DNA from: Rahnella victoriana
Lineage (GTDB): Bacteria; Pseudomonadota; Gammaproteobacteria; Enterobacterales; Enterobacteriaceae
Direction of reading: 5' to 3'
DNA length: 64,000 nt
NCBI RefSeq assembly: GCF_004330295.1
Contig: NZ_SJOJ01000005.1
Span: 1-64,000, forward strand
Below the pieces are notes generated by a model. That model was not told the origin of the DNA. It saw only the letters and a list, made by a program, of their open reading frames with translations, and did no database searches. The position numbers were made by a program, and so were the translations under genes. This document shows, one piece after another, positions 57,530 through 64,000 of the stretch. The stretch's first letter is position 1. Each line of letters opens with the position of its first letter.

Positions 57530-58059
57530 ACTGAGTTCTCGTGATACTGGTTTTATATACAGTATTCACGTCAGCGTGGCGCTGATCAAGCCTGTCAGAG
57601 ACAGAAAAATGTATCTGCCTGATTGGCGGTGGAATTTATGTTTATGCGGATCGCTACCGGCAAACGAGATTTGGCCGGCGGAGCAAAAATGTCAGGTTTT
57701 TGGATAAAAATAACGCGTTTTACAGTTCATCCTACCCTTTTTATTTGTAATACCTGCTCACAAAGAAAATTCAAAGCAAATAATATGTAACAGAAATTAT
57801 CTTGGGATAATAAAGTAGGTTTTTATTCTTTAAAAGAAAATTGCATTTTTTCAATTGTCACGATAAATCATTTCCCTTTCCTCAATTCACTGTTTTAATA
57901 AAATGAATGCTTGCGCATCCTGTTGTTTTTAAATGTTTTTATCTCAGTTATTTAGAGGTGGTTAATATAATAATAAGCAGAGTGATATGTGAAAGTCCTT
58001 AATTACTGTTTATTATCCCCGCATAATTTTACCTCCTCAAACTTTATGGTGATTTATCC
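57530..58059. other. AT-rich control region between umuD and the T6SS genes
   Basis: About 530 bp hold the umuD LexA box at the left and then a strongly AT-rich stretch leading to tssB. No gene, sigma54 site or terminator was recognised. A 72-residue frame at 57489-57707 is not supported. AT-rich leaders are common for horizontally acquired, H-NS-silenced T6SS clusters. Confidence 0.5.
57545..57564 (-). promoter_or_regulatory. LexA (SOS) box of umuD
   Basis: TACTGGTTTTATATACAGTA has the CTG-N10-CAG core (57547-57562) with TA flanks, 16-35 nt before the umuD start. Confidence 0.9.
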
Positions 58060-58539
58060 GTGAGTAACACACAATATAAACTGAGCAAAGCGCGTCCTCC
58101 CCGCGTGCAAATAACGTATGACGTTGAAGTCGGCGGCGCTGAATCCAAAAAAGAATTACCTTTAGTGATGGGGGTGATCGGGGATTTCGCAAAAGACGAT
58201 ATGCCACTGCGTGACCGTCGTTTCACTCACATTGATAAAGACAACTTTAATAATGTGATGGAAGGGATGAAACCGGCAGTCGAAATGCTGGTGGAAAGTA
58301 CCCTGCCAGAAAAAGAAGGCCAGATGGCGGTCGCTCTGGAATTCAACAGCATGGACGACTTTTCTCCGGAAAACGTGGTGATGCAGGTTGAGCCGCTGCG
58401 CAAGCTGCTTGAACTGCGTGAGCAACTGAGCGATTTACGCAACCGCACCGCCAGCAATGATCGCCTGAAAGAGCAATTGGTTGAGCTGCTCGAAGGTATC
58501 GCGAAAGACGCAGAATCCGCCAAAGGAGATGCAGAATGA
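58060..58539 (+). CDS. tssB: T6SS sheath small subunit TssB (VipA)
   Basis: This 159-residue protein starts at GTG 58060; the nearby ATG 58045 is out of frame. The [16 protein letters not shown] and [11 protein letters not shown] segments are the family signature. TssB and TssC form the contractile sheath that drives the Hcp tube. The stop overlaps the tssC start (ATGA). Confidence 0.95.
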   Translation: MSNTQYKLSKARPPRVQITYDVEVGGAESKKELPLVMGVIGDFAKDDMPLRDRRFTHIDKDNFNNVMEGMKPAVEMLVESTLPEKEGQMAVALEFNSMDDFSPENVVMQVEPLRKLLELREQLSDLRNRTASNDRLKEQLVELLEGIAKDAESAKGDAE

Positions 58540-60017
58540 GCGATATCCAGGTGATGAACGCCTCTGCCCAGGCTGAGCAATCCGGCGATTATCTTGATCA
58601 GATTATCGACAATACCCAGGCCATCCGCCGCGAATCCGACCGGACCAAGGTGAAAAGTCAGCTGGATAACTTCCTGTCGGAAGTGGCATCCGGCGCGGTC
58701 ATCGTGTCCAATGATCTGGTCGGCAGCATCGAAGCCCGCATTGCGGCCATTGATGAACTGCTCTCTTCTCAGGTCAGCAAAATTATTCAGGCTCCGGAAT
58801 TCCAGCGTATGGAATCTTCCTGGCGCGGTCTGCACAAACTGGTGCAAAGCAGCGTCACAGAAAACACCAAAGTGCGCGTGTTTAACTGCACCAAGAAAGA
58901 GCTGATGCGTGACTTTAAATCAGCCTCCGACTTTGATCAGTCTTCCTTATTTAAAAGCATTTATGAAAGTGAATATGGCACCTTCGGCGGTGACCCGTAT
59001 TCGGCTTTTGTCGGCGATTTTGAATTCGACTGCATGCCGGAAGATGTTCAGTTGCTCGAGCACATTTCCCATGTTGCCGCCGCAGCCCACGCGCCATTCC
59101 TGAGTGCTGCGAATCCTGGCATGTTTGCTATGGGATCCTTCTCCGAAATGCCGCGTCCGCGCGATCTGGGCAAGCTGTTTGAAACCTCCGACTATGCCCG
59201 CTGGAAATCCTTCCGCCAGAGCGATGACTCACGCTATGTCGGTTTGACGCTGCCACGCGTCATTGGCCGTCTGCCTTACGGTGCGAAAACCGTGTCCGTG
59301 GAGGCGTTCAATTTCGAAGAGAAAATTGACGAAAATAACGACGGTGCCAGCTACCTGTGGGTCAACGCGGCTTACGATTTAGCGGGCCGTATGGTGGAAG
59401 CTTTTGAAGAGCACGGCTGGTGCGCGGCAATCCGCGGCGTGGAAGGCGGTGGTCTGGTGAAATCCCTGCCAACCTACAACTACATTTCCCAGACCGGCGA
59501 AAAAGTTATGCAGTGTCCGACAGAAGTGGCGATCTCTGACCGTCGCGAAAAGGAACTGGCTGAACTTGGTTTTATTCCGCTTATTTATTGCAAGGGCACC
59601 GATTATGCCGCGTTCTTCGCCGTGCAATCGACCAATAAACCGCGCAAATATGATTCTGAACTGGCCAATGCAAACGCTAAATTGTCCAGCCAGTTGCAAT
59701 ATATTATGACGACGTCGCGCTTTGCTCATTATTTAAAATCCATCGTGCGCGATAAAGTGGGCAGCTTTATGTCCAAATCTGAATGCCAGAATTTCCTGCA
59801 AAACTGGATCAACCAATATGTTGTGGGTTCAGATAATGTAGGACCAACGATTAAAGCAAGCCATCCGTTGCGTGAGGCTGTGGTTGAAGTTGTTGATGTA
59901 CCAGGTTCTCCGGGCAGTTATCGCGCCGTTGCATATTTAAAACCGCATTTCCAGCTTGAAGGGCTAAGCATGTCGCTGCGCCTGGTAGCGGAACTTCCTG
60001 CATCGACGGGTGCATAA
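58536..60017 (+). CDS. tssC: T6SS sheath large subunit TssC (VipB)
   Basis: This 493-residue protein carries [30 protein letters not shown], the ClpV-recycled sheath core, and [15 protein letters not shown] near the end. Length and motifs are those of TssC. It is coupled with tssB; hcp follows after 27 nt. Confidence 0.95.
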   Translation: MSDIQVMNASAQAEQSGDYLDQIIDNTQAIRRESDRTKVKSQLDNFLSEVASGAVIVSNDLVGSIEARIAAIDELLSSQVSKIIQAPEFQRMESSWRGLHKLVQSSVTENTKVRVFNCTKKELMRDFKSASDFDQSSLFKSIYESEYGTFGGDPYSAFVGDFEFDCMPEDVQLLEHISHVAAAAHAPFLSAANPGMFAMGSFSEMPRPRDLGKLFETSDYARWKSFRQSDDSRYVGLTLPRVIGRLPYGAKTVSVEAFNFEEKIDENNDGASYLWVNAAYDLAGRMVEAFEEHGWCAAIRGVEGGGLVKSLPTYNYISQTGEKVMQCPTEVAISDRREKELAELGFIPLIYCKGTDYAAFFAVQSTNKPRKYDSELANANAKLSSQLQYIMTTSRFAHYLKSIVRDKVGSFMSKSECQNFLQNWINQYVVGSDNVGPTIKASHPLREAVVEVVDVPGSPGSYRAVAYLKPHFQLEGLSMSLRLVAELPASTGA

Positions 60018-60044
60018 ATATAATCGTTAAAATAAGGATATAAA

Positions 60045-60536
60045 ATGGCTACTGAATCGCTTTTTATGCAAATTGAAGGTATTAAAGGTACTGTCAGCAA
60101 TAAAGGTTATGAAGGCTGGATCGCTGTTGAGAATATGAATTTCGGTGTTTACTGCTCGGCTAAAATTGATAATGCCAGCGGTCAGGTTAACAGCGATGGC
60201 GTTAACTTTGATGCGATTTCATTCTCAAAAGCAATGGATACCACCTCTACTCAGTTATCCAATATGGTTGCGCAAGGCAGCAACGTTAAGCAGATCGTGA
60301 TTGTTAAGGCCTTGTTCCAGGGCGAGAAACTGGTTGAAGCGCTGAAACTGACCTACAAAAACTGTGTGCTGAACAGCTACAACTTTAATGCCTATTCTGA
60401 AGGCGATATCCCGAGTGAAAATCTGAGCTTCGTATTTGGTCAGATGACATTCGAAACCAATATGGTTGAGCCAGATGGCAAAACCAGCAAACAGGGTCCT
60501 GTGGGCTGGAACCTGGTTGAAAATACCAAGCTGTAA
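60045..60536 (+). CDS. hcp: T6SS tube protein Hcp of the main cluster
   Basis: This 163-residue Hcp-family protein begins LFMQIEGIKGTVSNKGYEGWI and has the YKNCVLNSYNF and LSFVFGQMTFE strands. It is unlike the orphan Hcp at 28367 in sequence, so the two should assemble with different baseplate systems. A strong 11-bp stem-loop directly after the gene may stabilise its mRNA, fitting the high amount of Hcp needed. Confidence 0.92.
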   Translation: MATESLFMQIEGIKGTVSNKGYEGWIAVENMNFGVYCSAKIDNASGQVNSDGVNFDAISFSKAMDTTSTQLSNMVAQGSNVKQIVIVKALFQGEKLVEALKLTYKNCVLNSYNFNAYSEGDIPSENLSFVFGQMTFETNMVEPDGKTSKQGPVGWNLVENTKL

Positions 60537-60548
60537 TTTTTCAAAACA

Positions 60549-60575
60549 ACAGTGCACGCCGCAAGCGTGCACTGT
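60549..60575 (+). promoter_or_regulatory. Stem-loop between hcp and tssE
   Basis: An 11-bp perfect stem (60549-60559 with 60565-60575, loop cgcaa) lacks a following T run. It more likely protects the hcp transcript or dampens read-through than fully terminates. Confidence 0.65.
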
Positions 60576-60589
60576 ATTAAGGTTTATGG

Positions 60590-61006
60590 ATGAAAAGTTT
60601 ATTGCAGCAATTATCAGATAATAATCCGAAAGACCAGAATGATATTTCTGAGGCAGAAGACAAAAGCAGCACACTTATTGATGAGATATTGCTGCTTTTG
60701 TCTTCCCGCCCCCGAAGTTACCGTATTGACGATATTCCGTTAATTAATGCGTCGATCCTTAATTATGGCGTCAGTGATGTTTTTGCCAGCGATACACCGC
60801 GTCTTGAGCGCAATGCCATTATGCAATCACGTATTGAAACTGCATTACAGCGCTTTGAACCCAGATTAAAAAACGTCTGTGTCACGCCAGGTGAAGAACT
60901 GGGAAGTCTTTGTTCCTTCATCATTGACGCCGAAACACTCGCAGGCGAAGTCCGTTACCGGCTTATGTGGGACGATGTCATCAGTCAATTTTCTCTGCGT
61001 GACTAA
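60590..61006 (+). CDS. tssE: T6SS baseplate protein TssE
   Basis: This 138-residue gp25-like protein carries the RIETALQRFEPRL and GVSDVF segments of the family, and lies between hcp and tssF as is usual. It forms part of the baseplate with TssF, TssG and TssK. Confidence 0.92.
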   Translation: MKSLLQQLSDNNPKDQNDISEAEDKSSTLIDEILLLLSSRPRSYRIDDIPLINASILNYGVSDVFASDTPRLERNAIMQSRIETALQRFEPRLKNVCVTPGEELGSLCSFIIDAETLAGEVRYRLMWDDVISQFSLRD

Positions 61007-61018
61007 CGAGTAATTCAA

Positions 61019-62821
61019 ATGTTGGCGAAAAAATTAATTTCTTATTATCAGAATGAACTCGCTTACCTCAAAACGCAGGGAAAGGCGTTCGCACGCCATT
61101 TTCCCAAAGTCGCCCGCCGTTTAGGGATGTCAGAAGGCACGTCTGAAGATCCGCATATCGAGCGAATTATTGAATCCTTTGCGCTGGTCACCGCGCAGAT
61201 CCAGCAACGTCTTGATGAAGATATGCCGGAAGTGACCGATGCATTACTGACCGTGCTGGCGCCGCAATTTTTGCGTCCTTTTCCGTCGGTGTGTGTCGTA
61301 CAGATGCAGCCGGATATCAAAATCAGCGCGCTGACGGCCAGCAACCACATTGATGCCGGAACGGCCTTGTATTCGCGTCCGGTCAACGGTCAGGTTTGCC
61401 GTTTCCGCACCACTTATCCGGTTACGCTTCAGCCGGTCAGCCTGCATAAAGCCAGCCTGCATCTGGATGCCGATGACATGAGCTGGAGTCTGAAAATACA
61501 GTTGTCGGTGTGGCCGGGTGCCACACTGGCGGCGGATTCCCTGAGGCTGCATCTCAGCGGGGCCAGCCGGATCGTGAACATTCTTTATACCTTGCTGTGC
61601 AGCGAAGTGGCGTCACTTTCTGTTCTCCTGCAGGGGCAACACCATACGCTGCCACCGGAGAGTCTCCGGGCTGTCGGTTTCGGCGAAAATGAAGGTTTAC
61701 TCGCGGGTGACTCGCGGGTTTCACCGACCCACAGCCTGTTGCAGGACTATTTTTTCTTTCCGCAAAAGTTTCATTTTATTGATATGCCGCTGCCTGCGGG
61801 CGTCGTGGCAGGCAGTCAGGATGATCTCTCGCTGGTAGTGAAATTCAACCGCTGCATGATGGCGCGACTGCTGGAAAAAATAGCCAGTGCGGTGAATGAA
61901 AATCTGTTTTTGCTCAACTGCACGCCCGCGGTCAATCTCTTCGCCCATCGCGCCGAACCGATTTCGCCGGATCACGAAACGGCGGAATATCCGGTGATCC
62001 CCGATATCCGCCATCAGGATGCGATGGACGTCTGGTCGGTTGACGGCGTGTCGGCAATGCGCAAACAGGGCAACGAAACGCAGTCCCGCCCCATTTATCC
62101 ATTGTTTGGTTTAGACCATTCCGCCAGTGACGGAGAGACCGGGCTGTTCTGGCAATCCATGCGCCGTGAAACCATGCAAAACCATGGCGTCGCTTCCACG
62201 CTGTTTATCGCGTTTTCTGACCGGGGAGAGAAGCCCCTGGCGCCCGGTTGCGACATTGTCAGCATGAACCTGACCTGCACCAATCGCGACATTCCGGCCG
62301 CCATGCGCAATGGCGACCCTGACGGTGATTTCGATTCGGAACTGCCGATTGCGGGCATGAAGATTATTGCACTGACGCGCCCGACGCTGCCGGTCAGGCC
62401 GCCGGTGAAACAGGCCACGCGCTGGCGGTTAATTTCTCAGCTTTCGCTCAACCATATGCTGATCAGCGGGCCGGAAGGCGCCCGTGTGCTGAAAGAATCT
62501 CTGGCGCTGTACAACTTTGTCGATAATCCGGGCATCAGCCGCTTGATCAACCTGATCCAGCATGTCGAATCCAGCCCGGTGATCACCCGGCTGGCCCCGC
62601 TGGATCCGCGTTCTATGGCGCGGGGGATTGAAATCCGCGTGACATTTTCCCGCGAGGCAGCGGAAGAGGTGGAGTATTTCCTGCTGTGCCGCTTTATCGA
62701 TTCGTTTCTGGCGCTGTACGCGCCGGTCAACAGTTTCACCCGGGTGGTCACCTGCATTGACGCACCGGGAGAAACCGCACGTATCTGGCCGGTCCGGGCG
62801 GGAAGACTGTCATGGATTTGA
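61019..62821 (+). CDS. tssF: T6SS baseplate protein TssF
   Basis: This 600-residue protein has the family opening YYQNELAYLKTQGKAFAR and the SEDPHIERIIESFA motif, and RWRLISQLSLNHM in the C-terminal half. Length is normal for TssF. It overlaps tssG by 10 nt. Confidence 0.95.
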   Translation: MLAKKLISYYQNELAYLKTQGKAFARHFPKVARRLGMSEGTSEDPHIERIIESFALVTAQIQQRLDEDMPEVTDALLTVLAPQFLRPFPSVCVVQMQPDIKISALTASNHIDAGTALYSRPVNGQVCRFRTTYPVTLQPVSLHKASLHLDADDMSWSLKIQLSVWPGATLAADSLRLHLSGASRIVNILYTLLCSEVASLSVLLQGQHHTLPPESLRAVGFGENEGLLAGDSRVSPTHSLLQDYFFFPQKFHFIDMPLPAGVVAGSQDDLSLVVKFNRCMMARLLEKIASAVNENLFLLNCTPAVNLFAHRAEPISPDHETAEYPVIPDIRHQDAMDVWSVDGVSAMRKQGNETQSRPIYPLFGLDHSASDGETGLFWQSMRRETMQNHGVASTLFIAFSDRGEKPLAPGCDIVSMNLTCTNRDIPAAMRNGDPDGDFDSELPIAGMKIIALTRPTLPVRPPVKQATRWRLISQLSLNHMLISGPEGARVLKESLALYNFVDNPGISRLINLIQHVESSPVITRLAPLDPRSMARGIEIRVTFSREAAEEVEYFLLCRFIDSFLALYAPVNSFTRVVTCIDAPGETARIWPVRAGRLSWI

Positions 62822-63759
62822 GCAAAATCCTCAGCCCGCATAACTTTTTCCAGCAGGTGCGTCTGATGTTGCGCAGGCTGACCCGCGGGCAGGGCAAAGA
62901 CAGTAAGCAGGTTCTCGAAGAGCAGCTTTATTTTATTTCGCCGCTCTCGCTGGATGCGCCGAAAGGCGACATTACGCAGGTCACGCCGCTGGATAAGCAG
63001 CGCTGGCAGGTTGAGGTGGCCGCCCACGGGCTGACAGGCGCGCTCGGCGCGTTACCGACGGTCTACACCGAATGGATGATCGAACGGTATTACCGCCACG
63101 GCGATAAAACGGCCAAAGCCTTTCTGGATATGTTTAACCACCGGCTGCACAGCCTGCGCTATCTCGCCTGGCAGAAATATCATTATTACGCCATGGCGGA
63201 ATTCACCGCCACGCGGCCGCTGAGTCAGGCCATCCGCGCCTTATCCGGCGTGGCGGCCAGCACGCCGTCTCTGCAACAGGAGCAGTTTGCGGATTTGTTC
63301 GCCCATTCCGTCCGCTCAATGCTCAACATTGAAACCTGGTTACGACACCGTTTTGCCGTGGCAGCGAAAGTCACGCCTTTTACCGGTGGGTGGCAGGTGA
63401 TGGATCCGGCCTTGTGTTGCCGGCTGGGAGAACCGACACAAACGCTTGCCGCCGCGCCTATGCTCGGCAGCGTTTACTGGGACCGGCAGTCACATTTTAC
63501 GGTGACGCTGGGGCCGGTGCCGATGAAAAACGCCGGTTTGTTTTTGCCGAAGGGAAAACACTACCCGCACCTGTGGTCGCACATCCGCGAATACGTCGGG
63601 CAGGGGCTGGATTTTGATATTGATCTGCTGATCGAAAATACGTCGAACATCATCACTCCGCTGGGATGCGGGCAACTCGGGCTGGATATATGCCTTGGGC
63701 ATTCCGAGGGTGCTGGCCAGCATAAAATTCGTTTACCCGTCTGCCGGGAAGGAAAATAA
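62812..63759 (+). CDS. tssG: T6SS baseplate protein TssG
   Basis: This 315-residue protein matches TssG (VasB/ImpH): FFQQVRLMLRRL at the front, GALGALPTVYTEWMIERY in the middle and RTPC-less C-terminal strands. It starts inside the tssF 3' end. vgrG starts 4 nt after it. Confidence 0.94.
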   Translation: MDLSKILSPHNFFQQVRLMLRRLTRGQGKDSKQVLEEQLYFISPLSLDAPKGDITQVTPLDKQRWQVEVAAHGLTGALGALPTVYTEWMIERYYRHGDKTAKAFLDMFNHRLHSLRYLAWQKYHYYAMAEFTATRPLSQAIRALSGVAASTPSLQQEQFADLFAHSVRSMLNIETWLRHRFAVAAKVTPFTGGWQVMDPALCCRLGEPTQTLAAAPMLGSVYWDRQSHFTVTLGPVPMKNAGLFLPKGKHYPHLWSHIREYVGQGLDFDIDLLIENTSNIITPLGCGQLGLDICLGHSEGAGQHKIRLPVCREGK

Positions 63760-63762
63760 AAA

Positions 63763-64000
63763 ATGGCAAAATCACTGGGACAAGACAACCGCTTTATCCG
63801 GTTTGTCGGCGATGCCGCGGATGCTCTGACGCTGATGCACATCGAGGGCGATGAACAATTTTCGGACACTTTCCGTTATCAGATCCAGTTCCGTACCTCG
63901 CTGGTCACCCCGCAGATGGGGCGTTTTCTGGGGCATGAAATGGCCTGTGAGATTGGCCGGGGCAACCAAAAACGTTACGTGCATGGCGTGCTGACCCGCA
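63763..64000 (+). CDS. vgrG: T6SS spike protein VgrG, N-terminal part (cut by window end)
   Basis: An open frame starts at ATG 63763, with GGAAGGA about 10 nt upstream, and runs off the window. The first 79 residues are typical of VgrG (FIRFVGDAADALTLMHIEGDE, then FRYQIQFRTS and MGRFLGHEMACEI). VgrG trimers cap the Hcp tube and carry effectors. The C-terminal extension, which decides cargo, lies outside the window. Confidence 0.92.
   Translation, partial: MAKSLGQDNRFIRFVGDAADALTLMHIEGDEQFSDTFRYQIQFRTSLVTPQMGRFLGHEMACEIGRGNQKRYVHGVLTR

Noticed and set aside
57489-57707. 72-residue frame overlapping the umuD promoter
   Set aside because: It overlaps the LexA box and umuD start and has no coding features.
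57565-58059. Sigma54 promoter before the T6SS genes
   Set aside because: No GG-N10-GC element with the expected flanks was found.

Overview
The window reads as chromosomal DNA of an enterobacterium of the Serratia/Rahnella/Yersinia type. Reasons are the near-E. coli sequences of yajD, btsS/btsR/btsT, yjiX/yjiA, ybhP-clsB-ybhN, mntP, umuD and umuC, a moderately high GC content, and the set of chaperone-usher fimbriae, plant-polymer enzymes and a type VI secretion system (T6SS). The genus cannot be fixed from the sequence alone. No rRNA, tRNA, CRISPR array, intact insertion sequence or integrase was recognised.

Layout. 1-15.5 kb: the end of one chaperone-usher fimbrial cluster, a small unknown gene, an EvgA/EvgS-like phosphorelay (response regulator plus 1199-residue hybrid kinase), then a complete second fimbrial cluster with one major pilin, two minor pilins, three chaperones, one usher and two related tip adhesins. 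15.5-22.7 kb: an EAL-domain protein, a LuxR-type regulator, a pectate lyase with no visible signal peptide, an amidohydrolase, a 6-phospho-beta-glucosidase and a LysR regulator. 23-28.3 kb: a periplasmic alkylsulfatase, yajD, and a LysR/tautomerase/monooxygenase/hydrolase group. 28.3-31.2 kb: an AT-rich cassette with a second Hcp, a putative membrane-acting effector and a two-helix partner, lying against the 3' end of umuC and bounded by a 22-bp direct repeat. 31.3-37.5 kb: the pyruvate-sensing BtsS/BtsR pair next to its transporter target btsT and yjiX-yjiA. 37.5-50 kb: a metallo-hydrolase, an MFS exporter and LysR, pagP, ybhP-clsB-ybhN, two family 9 glycosyltransferases, an AraC regulator, a small outer-membrane protein and a FadL-like porin. 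50.3-56.3 kb: a tightly coupled five-gene envelope operon (HAD phosphatase, two barrel proteins, DUF4056, MscS-like channel). 56.3-57.6 kb: mntP and a stand-alone umuD. 58-64 kb: the start of a T6SS cluster (tssB, tssC, hcp, tssE, tssF, tssG, vgrG), cut by the window edge.

How parts may work together. A near-identical 12-bp palindrome sits upstream of the response regulator, the major pilin and the EAL gene. This suggests one phosphorelay controlling fimbriae and c-di-GMP turnover. umuC and umuD lie about 26 kb apart, each with its own LexA box. The orphan Hcp cassette looks like an effector module for a T6SS with a different type of Hcp from the one encoded at the right end.
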